Shown piece by piece: positions 36,343 through 45,575 of a DNA stretch of 64,000 nt; position 1 is the first letter of the stretch, and every line of letters starts with the position of its first letter. Source of the DNA: an uncultured Kiloniellaceae bacterium (lineage in GTDB: Bacteria; Pseudomonadota; Alphaproteobacteria; Kiloniellales; Kiloniellaceae); NCBI GenBank assembly GCA_947500035.1, contig CANMQP010000007.1, positions 372,001-436,000 of the forward strand. Reading direction: 5' to 3'. The position numbers were made by a program, and so were the translations under genes. Under the pieces are notes generated by a model that was not told the origin of the DNA, did not search any database, and saw only the letters and a program-made list of their open reading frames with translations.

Positions 36343-37581
36343 TTACGACGCCTGAAAGAGCTGCAACTGGAATTCTAGCTCGTCGTCGCCCATGGGATAA
36401 CCGCCGTTGTCCAGCGCATGCACCAGCTGTTTGGGCGGAATGCCGCCAAGCTGTTGCTGGATCTGCATGGCAAAGCGCATGGAACAGTCAGCCTTCCAGG
36501 CCAGAGCCGTCACCCCCTTTGCAGAACGAGAAGCCAGAATCTCGCTAACCTGATCCGTCGAGAGCTTGGATCGAACGGCCAGTCCGCAGCGTACCAAACC
36601 ACGGTCGCCGGAAATCAGGGCTTCGGACAGCGTCTCGTCATCCAGCTTACCTGCCGCATGGAGTTCTTGAGCCCGCTTGAGGGAATCATCCTCGCCGCCT
36701 TCTTCCTCTTTAAGCCGACGGGTCATTTCTGCTTCAAGCATCTGCGCCGTCTCTTCATCAAGCCCGGCACGACGCTCGAGGCTTTTCAACAGAGCCTTGG
36801 CAACGAAGGTCGCAAGCCGGCAGGTCGCTCTCGGTGACAGCTGTGGACGTTCGACAAGCGGTTTGTGCCAAACCTCAACCTGTGGCGCCTGCTCGACCAA
36901 CTTATCGAGCATCTCTTCGCGGATCTGCGCGGATTTGTTTTCAAGCAACGCCGTAACCGCACCCCGGTCGTCTGTGGAGACAATTGCATCGGCAACCGCC
37001 TCGCCCAAGCCCTGCCGTTGGGAAATCGCACATAAGCGGCCGCTGGCACAGCCACCGTCGATAATCTCAAGAAGATCCTCATCACTGAGGATCGGTGAGA
37101 ACTGCAGGATCGGATTGGCGACAACATCTTCGACGTCCGCCGCCAGACGCCGGATCACCGCCACGGGCGCATAAGTCGCATCTTTCAAAGTGTCTGCAAG
37201 AACCTGACGGACTCGCGTGGTCTGGTCCTGCGCCAGGATATCAAGAACATCGGCAATGTAACGTCCGGCTTTTTCCCGTTGGTCACTGTCCAGCTCAGGA
37301 CGCAGCGCAGAGATCTTCGAAGCGAGGTCGATCCGTACGGTTTCATCGCTATCTCTGGCGAGAATCAGATCAGCTTGTATCGGCGTCAGGCTGTTTGAAG
37401 CAATCTGACGACGGACCTCGGCCGAGGGATCCTCGGCCAGGAAATAGAGGATCTCAGGGCGCACATCGCTTCTTCGCGCAAGATCGAGCCGAACGGAGAT
37501 GTTTGAATCCTTCGCAAGCTCCTTGGATTCTTCGTATGATATCTGTGTCTGATCGGACACGGCTGCTGCTTTCCCCATCAT
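36343..37581 (-). CDS. DUF2336 domain protein with HEAT/LRV-like repeats
   Basis: A protein of 412 residues, wholly alpha-helical in pattern and without a signal peptide. The first half has repeats of about 22-24 residues of the type ISVRLDLARRSDVRPEILYFLA, AEVRRQIASNSLTPIQADLILA and ETVRIDLASKISAL, as in leucine-rich-variant/HEAT proteins. The second half matches the alphaproteobacterial DUF2336 family. Function unknown; probably a protein-binding scaffold. Its ATG overlaps the stop of the diguanylate cyclase gene by four bases, which ties it to c-di-GMP signalling by context only. Confidence 0.75.
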   Translation of the reverse strand: MMGKAAAVSDQTQISYEESKELAKDSNISVRLDLARRSDVRPEILYFLAEDPSAEVRRQIASNSLTPIQADLILARDSDETVRIDLASKISALRPELDSDQREKAGRYIADVLDILAQDQTTRVRQVLADTLKDATYAPVAVIRRLAADVEDVVANPILQFSPILSDEDLLEIIDGGCASGRLCAISQRQGLGEAVADAIVSTDDRGAVTALLENKSAQIREEMLDKLVEQAPQVEVWHKPLVERPQLSPRATCRLATFVAKALLKSLERRAGLDEETAQMLEAEMTRRLKEEEGGEDDSLKRAQELHAAGKLDDETLSEALISGDRGLVRCGLAVRSKLSTDQVSEILASRSAKGVTALAWKADCSMRFAMQIQQQLGGIPPKQLVHALDNGGYPMGDDELEFQLQLFQAS

Positions 37582-39395
37582 TCAGTCTCACCAATTGCCG
37601 CGGCGACTTCAAATCCGCCCTTTCCCCGCCGCTTCGCAGCATACATGGCGGTATCGGCCCGCTCCGCCAGCGAGTTCAGGCTTTCCTGAGACCCCGGGTC
37701 CCATGCTGCAATCCCGAGAGAGAAACCCAAAGGGTGCTCGGGGCTACCGGACTGAGCCTTCAACTGTTCGGATGCCTTGAGCAGTTCCTGGGCTTTGCCT
37801 GCCACGGCGTCAGCCGACATATCATCGAAGAACAAGGCGAACTCATCACCGCCAAGACGGGCCGCAACATCCCTGTTGCGGATGTGGGCGCGCAGGATCT
37901 CGGTGACGCGCAAAAGAACGTCATCGCCGGCCTGGTGGCCAAAACGGTCGTTCACCTGCTTAAAATTATCCAGATCTATATAAAACAAAGCAGCCGAGCT
38001 GCCACGCTTTCGGGCCCAGTCAAAGCGCGCTTCGAGTGCCTCGTTAAAGCTCCGACGGTTGAGCAGACCGGTCAGCGGGTCGGTTGCGGACAGCCGTTCC
38101 AACTCCTCCTGCCGGACAAGCTGACGGTTGGCCAGGCCCAACTGGGTGACAACCTCGCGCAAGACGAAAAGATCTTCCGCTTGCCACGCGCGCGTCCCTT
38201 CACACCGCCACACGGTTGCGACACCATTCGTCTCGCCCTCATACTGGGTGGCCAAGGACAAGGCGACACCGGTTTCATCTCCGGTTTCCACCTCAACCGC
38301 CCCTTTCAGCACCGCTTCGACCTGTGCCGTGAGAATAGCTTCAGGAACCGCTTCACCAGCAACTGCTGCCGCGATCATCCCGCCATCTTCGCTTTTGCTG
38401 TGAATGACAGCGCCCGAGGCGGGCAGGGCCGGCAAGAGTGAACTGGCGGCCGTCGCGAGCATGCGGTCCGGTTCGATCTGATCACGCACCATCCGGAGAA
38501 TATGTCCGAGTAAACGTTCCCGGTGATGGGCTCCGGCGCGCGCCACTTCCTGGCTCCGCAGGTCTGTAACATCCCGGCACAGACCGCGGGCGCCCCCCCA
38601 GGCACCCTCTGCAGTCGTCAGCGGCAGGGCGGTCACCAGGAGACAGACGTTTTCTCCGTCCGCGTCACGCACCCAGCATTCCTGCTCGCTGATTGCCGAC
38701 GTCACACTGAAGGGAGACATCCCCTGCGGATCGGCGAGCAAGGATCTCCCGGATTTCCCCGCAATCTCAGATGCCGCATAGCCAAGAGCGCCACGCGGCG
38801 AGACGAAGGTGAAGTCTCCGTCTGCATCGGTCTCCCAGGAAAAGTCGGATGAGATCTCCACCAGATCTTTATAACGCTGCCGCGATTCAACCAATGCCGC
38901 ACGCAGGCTGCGTTCCAGCGTGACATCACGGCCCAGCAGCAGAGCCGCCGCACCTTCAACCCAGGGCAGAACCGCAACGTCCAAGGCCTGCTCTACGGGT
39001 GCGTCACCCCCCGATGATTGCCCGCGGCCCGTCGCTCCGTCTCCGGCCGCCGAGATACCGCCCGCGGCCTCGACGTCATCGAGGCCCGCAAATTGTGGGC
39101 GGGAGCGCACGAGAAGTGGGTTCACCTGCGCGGACTTTCCGTAAAGCGCGGCTTCGATCGCCGCGAGAAGCTCTTGAGGGGGGTCACTGCGCAGCAACCC
39201 CGCAAGTGCCGCAGCGTCAGCATTCGCGCCCAGAACCAAACCATTCCGACCGACCACCATGGCGGCACCGGGGTAACTCTCGAAGGGGCCGCCAGGTGCG
39301 AAAAGAGCGAGATCGGCAAAGCTGCCCGGCGAGCGTTTGTCCTGCTCATCTGGTGCCGGCTGCTGTGAAACCGCTAAAGGCTGTGTTTTCGCCAT
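37578..39395 (-). CDS. Diguanylate cyclase with PAS and GAF-like domains
   Basis: A cytosolic protein of 605 residues. A degenerate PAS-like segment is at about 35-165, a second PAS at about 170-280, a GAF-like region at 295-425 and a GGDEF domain at 430-600. The active-site GGDEF is intact at about 515-519, and the inhibitory site RNRD lies five residues before the active-site motif, as required for product feedback. It should make c-di-GMP from GTP. The ATG at 39395 is chosen over a TTG nine codons upstream. A CtrA-type box lies about 95 bases upstream. First gene of the pair with the DUF2336 protein. Confidence 0.88.
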   Translation of the reverse strand: MAKTQPLAVSQQPAPDEQDKRSPGSFADLALFAPGGPFESYPGAAMVVGRNGLVLGANADAAALAGLLRSDPPQELLAAIEAALYGKSAQVNPLLVRSRPQFAGLDDVEAAGGISAAGDGATGRGQSSGGDAPVEQALDVAVLPWVEGAAALLLGRDVTLERSLRAALVESRQRYKDLVEISSDFSWETDADGDFTFVSPRGALGYAASEIAGKSGRSLLADPQGMSPFSVTSAISEQECWVRDADGENVCLLVTALPLTTAEGAWGGARGLCRDVTDLRSQEVARAGAHHRERLLGHILRMVRDQIEPDRMLATAASSLLPALPASGAVIHSKSEDGGMIAAAVAGEAVPEAILTAQVEAVLKGAVEVETGDETGVALSLATQYEGETNGVATVWRCEGTRAWQAEDLFVLREVVTQLGLANRQLVRQEELERLSATDPLTGLLNRRSFNEALEARFDWARKRGSSAALFYIDLDNFKQVNDRFGHQAGDDVLLRVTEILRAHIRNRDVAARLGGDEFALFFDDMSADAVAGKAQELLKASEQLKAQSGSPEHPLGFSLGIAAWDPGSQESLNSLAERADTAMYAAKRRGKGGFEVAAAIGETE

Positions 39396-39487
39396 AATCG
39401 AACGCTCATCCTGAGAAACCAACTGTGCAACAATTTGTGCCGGAGCCGATACCTTCAGCTCAGGTTCGAAACACTGCCGTAATCACG

Positions 39488-39502
39488 TTAACAGCCACTT
39501 AA
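39488..39502 (-). promoter_or_regulatory. CtrA-type box TTAA-N7-TTAA upstream of the diguanylate cyclase
   Basis: On the minus strand it reads TTAAGTGGCTGTTAAC, which fits the Caulobacter-type CtrA consensus TTAA-N7-TTAAC including the final C. It lies 93 bases before the ATG at 39395. Binding is inferred from sequence only. Confidence 0.5.
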
Positions 39503-39653
39503 ATCCAATGTTTTGGCACAAACAAAACGCCCCGGGATTCATTGAATGCGAGATAATTAAGTTGTTTAAAAATAATGAGTTATGAGATTCACGGCGGAAA
39601 TCGAATACCAGTTATGCGACTTTTCCTTTTCTATCGGACCACGGCGAACCCGA

Positions 39654-40217
39654 CTAATACGCAGAACTCACGGAAAGATAGTAAATGCAAACTTCGTTGC
39701 TATCGTTGCGGAAAACGGACCTGCAGTCACTCGCAAAGGAGACGCTGTCGCCTGAGTCGAGTTGAAAAATTCGCCCGTCCAGAATCAGAGTGAGCGCCCC
39801 ATCTTCAACAGTGAGATTAGCCCGAAAACCCTTACGCCGAAGCCCAAATTCGCCTGCTTCCACACCGGGTTCAAGGCGCGTACGGGTCATCTCGAACTCG
39901 ACCCCAGGAAGGGCGGGCGACAGCAGCCTGCGCACCCAACCTGACCCATCGCGTACAACTGCCTGCTCGACACGGCGCAACAGGATCACACGAGCTGGAG
40001 CCTCATCTTCGATCAAGCGGTCGATTGACGTCTTCAATGCTTGCGCAATTTGATGCAGGATCTGGATTGAGGCAACTTTGTCGCCCCGCTCCACGGCCGA
40101 TAGCATACTCACGCTTACAGACGCCTGCCCCGAAAGGTCCTTAAGAGAAAACCCACGTGACAAACGGAGACTTCTTACCCGTTCTCCAAGCTCCGCAACA
40201 TCGAGTATTTCAGCCAT
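39654..40217 (-). CDS. XRE-family regulator with C-terminal cupin domain
   Basis: A protein of 187 residues. The helix-turn-helix is at about 10-65 (RSLRLSRGFSLKDLSGQASVSVSMLSAVERGDKVASIQILHQIAQAL), and a small cupin sensor follows from about 105 (FRANLTVEDGALTLILDGRIFQLDSGDSVSF). Such regulators often control amino-acid, polyamine or sulphur metabolism and bind a small ligand in the cupin. The upstream gap carries a perfect palindrome that could be its own operator. Confidence 0.85.
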   Translation of the reverse strand: MAEILDVAELGERVRSLRLSRGFSLKDLSGQASVSVSMLSAVERGDKVASIQILHQIAQALKTSIDRLIEDEAPARVILLRRVEQAVVRDGSGWVRRLLSPALPGVEFEMTRTRLEPGVEAGEFGLRRKGFRANLTVEDGALTLILDGRIFQLDSGDSVSFASDCRSVFRNDSNEVCIYYLSVSSAY

Positions 40218-40261
40218 TTAATCCAAAAATTCTCTATAGTAGATTTTTTACGCGATAATGG

Positions 40262-40276
40262 AATTTAACTTAAATT
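40262..40276. promoter_or_regulatory. Palindrome AATTTAACTTAAATT, candidate operator
   Basis: Seven-base perfect arms around one central base, 45 bases upstream of the XRE-cupin ATG and 33 bases before the small gene at 40310. A TACTATAG sequence on the minus strand between it and the regulator start could be a -10 box. XRE autoregulation is the simplest reading. Confidence 0.45.
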
Positions 40277-40309
40277 GATAAAACCAGCCAGCATTAAGGA
40301 TCACTTCTA

Positions 40310-40612
40310 GTGCCAAGGGCCCGGAGAAAACTCTGGCCCTACGGTCGGCGCAGCGCCGCCGGCTATCGCGAGGCAGAGCTCCAAGCCCTCCGCGGACCAC
40401 ACCCCTCGCCCCCTTCCATGGGTCACAACAATGGCCCACCGTTGGACCAATCGAACGCTTGGGCAAAAGTCTGCTGGAAGAAGGCCAAGGAGAAGGTCTG
40501 GAAGTCACCACCGATCGAGGTTGTCCGGATGCGAATAAAGCGCGCCAGGGAGCTTGGCATGACTTATCGCGAATACACCTTGGAGATTTTGGAACGCGGG
40601 CGCTACCTATAG
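40310..40612 (+). CDS. Small basic protein with GHNNGPPLD motif, unknown function
   Basis: One hundred residues from a GTG with AAGGA about ten bases upstream. The motif MGHNNGPPLDQ is near residue 37, followed by a Trp/Lys-rich helix (AWAKVCWKKAKEKVWKSPPIEVVRMRIKRARELG) and the pattern MTYREYTLEILERGRYL. The GHNxGPPLD motif recurs in short alphaproteobacterial and phage-associated proteins whose role is not known to me. It is divergent from the XRE regulator, which may control it. Confidence 0.65.
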   Translation: MPRARRKLWPYGRRSAAGYREAELQALRGPHPSPPSMGHNNGPPLDQSNAWAKVCWKKAKEKVWKSPPIEVVRMRIKRARELGMTYREYTLEILERGRYL

Positions 40613-40664
40613 CCGATGTGCGCCCCTATCTTTAATGGCCAGCCCCGAGTTTGACGAGAGCGTT

Positions 40665-41393
40665 ATGATCAGCCATTCCAAACCCCAAAGCCTCCCGGAC
40701 GGCGATATCCAAAAAGATGCGGTATCCCTCTCACACATCGACACCTGGATTTTCGACCTGGACAACACGCTTTATCCGGAATCCTCCAGTCTTTTCGATC
40801 AAGTCGACCGGCGGATGGGATTGTTTGTGGAAGAGCTTCTGGACTTGGACCCTGTGAGCGCGCGCGCACTTCAGAAGCAGTATTTTCGCGAGCATGGCAC
40901 GACCCTGCGCGGCTTGATGACGCTCCATGACATAGATCCGCAGAGCTACCTCGAGTTCGTGCATGAGATCGACGTTTCCGGAATCACTCCCAACCGCGAG
41001 CTTGATCACGCTCTGAGCCGCTTGCCGGGACGCAAGGTTATCTTCACCAACGCATCGGTGCCGCACGCCCTGAACGTCATGAACCAGCTTGGCGTTGCCA
41101 CGCACTTCAGCGACATCTACGACATTGCCCGCGCCAACTTCCTGCCCAAACCGGCCCGTGAGACATACGAGGATTTCACTTCAAGCCTGCAGGTTGACCC
41201 GTCGAAAGCGATCTTTTTCGAGGATACGGCCCGGAATCTCGAGCCTGCTGCGGCCATGGGCATGACAACGGTTTGGCTGGAAACCTATAGCAACGGCAGC
41301 GCGCGCGGCGCAGAGAACGACTATGTGCACTATCGAACAAATGACCTTGTCAACTGGCTGACTTCGATCGCTTTAGATCCGGCTACAGAGTGA
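40665..41393 (+). CDS. Pyrimidine 5'-nucleotidase-like HAD hydrolase
   Basis: A protein of 242 residues. HAD motif I is FDLDNTLYP with the nucleophile Asp31, motif II is VIFTNAS, and motif III/IV is KPARETYEDF followed by IFFEDTARNLEPAAAMGM. The SDT1/PHM8-like subgroup dephosphorylates nucleoside monophosphates. The start at 40665 follows a weak GAGAG; an ATG ten codons upstream (40635) is the alternative and lacks a clear ribosome binding site. Confidence 0.85.
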   Translation: MISHSKPQSLPDGDIQKDAVSLSHIDTWIFDLDNTLYPESSSLFDQVDRRMGLFVEELLDLDPVSARALQKQYFREHGTTLRGLMTLHDIDPQSYLEFVHEIDVSGITPNRELDHALSRLPGRKVIFTNASVPHALNVMNQLGVATHFSDIYDIARANFLPKPARETYEDFTSSLQVDPSKAIFFEDTARNLEPAAAMGMTTVWLETYSNGSARGAENDYVHYRTNDLVNWLTSIALDPATE

Positions 41394-41601
41394 ACTAACA
41401 GTCTCTTGGTTATGTGCCGGTTGACGCCATCACCAGCGTCCGTGTCTTCCCCTGTTCTCCGCTGAAATCCGGCTCCGGAGCGGCAGCCAGAGTCATTGAC
41501 AGAACCCGGCCCCTCGCGCATCTTCCCACGGCTCGATTCAGGCGCTTAACCAAGGTGCCCGGACCCGGCGCCGTTTAGGACCTTCACGCTATGGAAATGT
41601 T

Positions 41602-42447
41602 ATGAACGCCTCTGACCTGCAAACCGCCATCGATGCCGCCTGGGACAACCGCGACCAGATCTCGACCACGACAACCGGCGAAGTCCGTGACGCCGTAAGT
41701 GAAGCTCTGAATGGCCTGGATGCCGGCACCTATCGCGTCGCCGAGAAGAACGCCGAGGGATGGCAGGTCAATCAATGGCTGAAGAAAGCCGTCCTGTTGT
41801 CGTTCCGTCTCAACGACATGAGCCCGATCCCAGGCGGACCGGGTCAAGCCACCAACTGGTGGGATAAGGTTCCATCCAAGTTCGAAGGCTGGGGTGAAAA
41901 CCGCTTCCGGGAGGCAGGCTTCCGCGCGGTACCCAACTGTACCGTCCGCCATTCCGCCTACATCGCGCCAGGTGTCGTACTGATGCCCAGCTTCGTGAAT
42001 CTGGGCGCGCACGTCGATAGTGGCACCATGGTTGATACTTGGGCCACGGTCGGCTCCTGCGCGCAGATCGGTAAGAACGTCCACCTCTCGGGCGGCGCCG
42101 GAATCGGTGGTGTCCTGGAACCCCTTCAGGCCGGACCGGTGATTATCGAAGACAACTGCTTTATCGGTGCCCGTTCCGAGGTGGTTGAAGGCGTCGTGGT
42201 CGAAGAAGGTTCGGTTCTTTCGATGGGCGTCTTTATCGGCGCATCAACCAAGATTATCAATCGGACAACCGGCGAGATCCACATGGGCCGGGTGCCGGCC
42301 TATTCCGTCGTCGTGCCTGGCGCTCTTCCCGGCAAACCGCTTCCCGACGGCACGCCTGGTCCCAGCCTTTACTGCGCGGTCATCATCAAGCAGGTCGATG
42401 AGCGGACCAGGTCAAAGACCTCCATCAACGATCTATTGCGCGATTGA
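41602..42447 (+). CDS. dapD: 2,3,4,5-tetrahydropyridine-2,6-dicarboxylate N-succinyltransferase
   Basis: A protein of 281 residues. It uses succinyl-CoA in the lysine/diaminopimelate pathway. A left-handed beta-helix of hexapeptide repeats is plain from about residue 115 ([53 protein letters not shown] in the DNA frame). Residues 1-100 are the N-terminal helical domain. It is followed by dapE after 25 bases. The succinylase branch is thus used here. Confidence 0.96.
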   Translation: MNASDLQTAIDAAWDNRDQISTTTTGEVRDAVSEALNGLDAGTYRVAEKNAEGWQVNQWLKKAVLLSFRLNDMSPIPGGPGQATNWWDKVPSKFEGWGENRFREAGFRAVPNCTVRHSAYIAPGVVLMPSFVNLGAHVDSGTMVDTWATVGSCAQIGKNVHLSGGAGIGGVLEPLQAGPVIIEDNCFIGARSEVVEGVVVEEGSVLSMGVFIGASTKIINRTTGEIHMGRVPAYSVVVPGALPGKPLPDGTPGPSLYCAVIIKQVDERTRSKTSINDLLRD

Positions 42448-42472
42448 TCGGCGGCAGGATAGATCGCGAGAC

Positions 42473-43627
42473 ATGACAGCTATTCTCAACGTCATTGAAC
42501 TCAGTCAGCAATTGATCCGCTGCCCTTCAATCACGCCGGTCGAAGGCGGCGCGCTGACGCTTCTTGAGAACATTCTTACGGGTCTAGGCTTTACCTGTCA
42601 CCGTATGACATTCTCGGATGAGGGCACACCCGACGTTGAGAACCTCTATGCCCGCCTTGGCAACAGCGGTCCCAACTTCTGTTACGCGGGTCATACCGAT
42701 GTGGTCCCGGTCGGCGACGCTGCTGCCTGGAAAGTCGATCCTTTCGGTGGCGAGATTATCGACGGCGTGCTTTACGGACGCGGTGCCGTCGACATGAAAG
42801 GCTCCATCGCCTGCTTCGTCACGGCACTCTCTTCTTTCCTCGAGAGTCGGGGTCGCGATTTTGGTGGCTCGATCAGCCTGCTGATCACCGGCGACGAGGA
42901 AGACGTCAGCATCAACGGCACCCGTAAGGTCCTGCAGTGGATGGCGGCCCAAGGCGAAAAGCTTGATTGTTGCCTCGTCGGCGAGCCGACCAGCAATGCG
43001 CGCCTTGGCGATATGATTAAGATCGGCCGGCGCGGCAGCATGAACGGCACCTTGACGGTCCATGGCACCCAGGGTCACACCGCCTATCCTCAACTGGCCG
43101 ACAATCCGATCCACAGTCTCGTGCGCATGCTGCATGCGATATCGACGGATCCGCTTGATAGCGGCAGCGAGCATTTTCCGCCGACCAGCCTGCAAATCAC
43201 TTCCGTCGATGTCGGCAATCCGGTGACGAACGTCATTCCGGCCGATGCCAGGGCCATGTTCAATATCCGCTTCAACGATCTTTACAGCAGCAAGGGCGTG
43301 CTGGATTGGGTACGTGAACGCTTGGACAGGGTCGGCGGCCGTTACGACCTCAACTTTAAAGTTTCAGGCGAGTCCTTCCTCTCCGAGCCCGGTCCCTTCA
43401 GCGACCTTGTCGTCAGCTCTGTCGCGAACATCACACAACTGACACCCGAACTCGGCACCACGGGTGGCACCTCGGACGCGCGCTTTATCAAGGATTTCTG
43501 CCCGGTCGCCGAGTTGGGGCTCTTGAACGACACGGCCCATAAAGTCGACGAGCAGGTTCCGCTTTCCGACCTTACACAACTGGAAGCGATCTACGGCGGA
43601 ATACTGGAAGGTTATTTCAAGGCATGA
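42473..43627 (+). CDS. dapE: Succinyl-diaminopimelate desuccinylase
   Basis: A protein of 384 residues of the M20 metallopeptidase family. Zinc ligands are His74 (YAGHTDVVP), Asp107 (GRGAVDMKG) and Glu142/143 (TGDEED), with GEPTS carrying the next. It releases succinate from N-succinyl-LL-diaminopimelate. The true start is ATG 42473; the same frame is open upstream through dapD. Its TGA overlaps the next gene's ATG. Confidence 0.95.
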   Translation: MTAILNVIELSQQLIRCPSITPVEGGALTLLENILTGLGFTCHRMTFSDEGTPDVENLYARLGNSGPNFCYAGHTDVVPVGDAAAWKVDPFGGEIIDGVLYGRGAVDMKGSIACFVTALSSFLESRGRDFGGSISLLITGDEEDVSINGTRKVLQWMAAQGEKLDCCLVGEPTSNARLGDMIKIGRRGSMNGTLTVHGTQGHTAYPQLADNPIHSLVRMLHAISTDPLDSGSEHFPPTSLQITSVDVGNPVTNVIPADARAMFNIRFNDLYSSKGVLDWVRERLDRVGGRYDLNFKVSGESFLSEPGPFSDLVVSSVANITQLTPELGTTGGTSDARFIKDFCPVAELGLLNDTAHKVDEQVPLSDLTQLEAIYGGILEGYFKA

Positions 43628-44274
43628 AGCCCTCTTCAACAGAGGTTGGAACCGCGCTCTACGGCGCCTGGCGGCTGATGCGGTTTGATTCGAAGGCCGT
43701 GAGCTACTTCGACAAGAGCGTCGACGGCTTTTGGAAATCCTTCTACGCGGCGATCTTCTGGGTGCCGGTCATGACGATCGTATCCTTCATCTTTGCACCG
43801 CAACTGCCCGTCAATCTATTGAGCATTCTCAGCATGCTCATGAGCAACATCGCCTACCTTTTCGTCTTCCCGCTGATTTTCATGGGCGTATGCAACGTCA
43901 TAGGATGGGAGAAGAATTTTATCGGCTGTATCGTCGCGCTGAATTGGACAAGAGTGTTTTACGTTTGTCTTCTTTTGCCCGTCGGTCTTATTTTCTCCAC
44001 CATCCTCGCAGACGCGGGAGATAGCTCGTCCGTGGGGCTCGTCACACCGGGTGAAGCAGTAAACCAGCCACCCGGATTTCTGCTACTCATCTTCCTGGGG
44101 TTGGCGCTCTATGCGCTCGCCTACGAAGTTTTCATCTACAGCCGAAGCCTGGAAATCTCACTTCCCGCGGGTTTTGGTGCGGTCGTCATTGAGATGATGA
44201 TCGCGCTGGTATGGAGCCTGACGCATTCTATTATCATGGCCGTGACCGGTGGCATGTCCGGCGCCGGCGGCTGA
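43624..44274 (+). CDS. Multi-pass membrane protein, Yip1-like architecture, unknown function
   Basis: A protein of 216 residues with five or six hydrophobic segments, and a soluble N-terminal 35 residues (SSTEVGTALYGAWRLMRFDSKAVSYFDKS). The layout is like YIP1-domain proteins, without a diagnostic motif. It overlaps dapE by four bases (ATGA) and so is translated with it. Why a membrane protein should follow the lysine genes is not evident. Confidence 0.65.
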   Translation: MKPSSTEVGTALYGAWRLMRFDSKAVSYFDKSVDGFWKSFYAAIFWVPVMTIVSFIFAPQLPVNLLSILSMLMSNIAYLFVFPLIFMGVCNVIGWEKNFIGCIVALNWTRVFYVCLLLPVGLIFSTILADAGDSSSVGLVTPGEAVNQPPGFLLLIFLGLALYALAYEVFIYSRSLEISLPAGFGAVVIEMMIALVWSLTHSIIMAVTGGMSGAGG

Positions 44275-44341
44275 AGTAACTCCAGCATTTTCTGCGGCAC
44301 GCACGATGCACCGGAATTAGAGAGCCTTTGAAGTCAGAAAT

Positions 44342-45550
44342 CTAATTCCGTAGGCGCCAGGCTTCGTAAATCACCAAACTGGAAATCCCGCAGGCGGCGA
44401 CCGTAATCGCCATAGGATAGGCAGTACCGTCGTAGAAGATGTTGATCGCTGCGGCGCCCAAGGCCGCGCCGCCCATCTCGATCGCGCTCAAGAGTGCCGA
44501 GGCGAGGCCGACACCGGTTCCCGCAGCTGCAAGAGCCCGCATCGGTGCCGTGACGAAGATAAAGGCAAGACCCAACCCGAAAAACGACATGGCGCCAGCC
44601 AAGGCAAGCGGGGTTTCCAGATCCATCTGAAGCAGCAGAGGAAGAAGACCGCCTCCCAAGGCCATGAGGACGAGGCTCGCCCGAAGAAGCCACTCACTTG
44701 GGACTTTCTCTATAACGCGATTGGCAATCAGGTTCCCGACAAAGTAAGCCCCAACGACAATGGCCTGATAATATCCATAGTTCTGCGGTTTCACGCCAAG
44801 ACGGTCGATCAGGACAAAGGGCGCAGCGGCAATAAAGGCGAAAAGGCCGCCGAGTGAGAGCGCCAAAACGACGACGTAAATCATGTAGTCCGGCTTTCGC
44901 AAAAGGCCCAGGTACGCGTAGAACAGCCGGCTTGGCCGCAGGGCATTGCGATCGGGGGTCGTCGTCTCGGAAAGATACCGCCAGATCAGGAACGTAATCA
45001 GGGCTATAAGAATAGACAGCAGTAGAAAGTTTGCCCGCCATCCGAACCAGACGAAAATATAGCCGCCGATCAAAGGGCCGATCGCAGGCGCAACGGATAT
45101 GGACATCCCATAGACCCCGAGCATCTTTGCGGCCTTGATGTCATCGTAGAGATCGCGAATGACTGCCAGGATCAGAACCGCCTCGGCGCTCGCCGCAGCC
45201 CCTTGCAGCGCGCGCGCGGCCACCAGCTGTCCGATGGATTGCGCGCCGGCGCAGGCCAGAGTTGCCAGGAGGAAACCGATCATGCCGATCAGCAGAATGG
45301 GACGGCGGCCAAAACGGTCAGACAAAGGGCCGTGGATCAACTGCGCCAGCGCAAATCCCGCCAGATTCAAACTCATGGTCAGCTGCACGCTCTGGGCGTT
45401 GGTCGAAAAGTAGTCAGGTAGAGACGGTAGAGAGGGCAGATATAGATCCGTTGAGAGGACGCTGCAGAAACTTGCCGAAATCAGGACCACCGGGATCATC
45501 AGCGCCGTAAAGCGGTCAAACTGAGGCGCTCCCGGGCGCTGGCCGCTCAT
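44342..45550 (-). CDS. Bcr/CflA-type multidrug efflux MFS transporter
   Basis: A protein of 402 residues with about 12 membrane helices. The MFS motif A between helices 2 and 3 reads GPLSDRFGRRPILL, and the N-terminal stretch STDLYLPSLPSLPDYF is typical of the Bcr group, which exports bicyclomycin, sulphonamides or small metabolites. It starts 25 bases after truA and may share its transcript. Confidence 0.88.
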   Translation of the reverse strand: MSGQRPGAPQFDRFTALMIPVVLISASFCSVLSTDLYLPSLPSLPDYFSTNAQSVQLTMSLNLAGFALAQLIHGPLSDRFGRRPILLIGMIGFLLATLACAGAQSIGQLVAARALQGAAASAEAVLILAVIRDLYDDIKAAKMLGVYGMSISVAPAIGPLIGGYIFVWFGWRANFLLLSILIALITFLIWRYLSETTTPDRNALRPSRLFYAYLGLLRKPDYMIYVVVLALSLGGLFAFIAAAPFVLIDRLGVKPQNYGYYQAIVVGAYFVGNLIANRVIEKVPSEWLLRASLVLMALGGGLLPLLLQMDLETPLALAGAMSFFGLGLAFIFVTAPMRALAAAGTGVGLASALLSAIEMGGAALGAAAINIFYDGTAYPMAITVAACGISSLVIYEAWRLRN

Positions 45551-45575
45551 CCGGCCTCAGCCCCAAATCCAGACT

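Noticed and set aside
37095-38441. Open frame of 448 codons on the plus strand
   Set aside because: It is antisense to the DUF2336 and GGDEF genes, has low-complexity Arg/Gly/Ser-rich composition, matches no family and has no ribosome binding site. Both minus-strand genes have clear domains.
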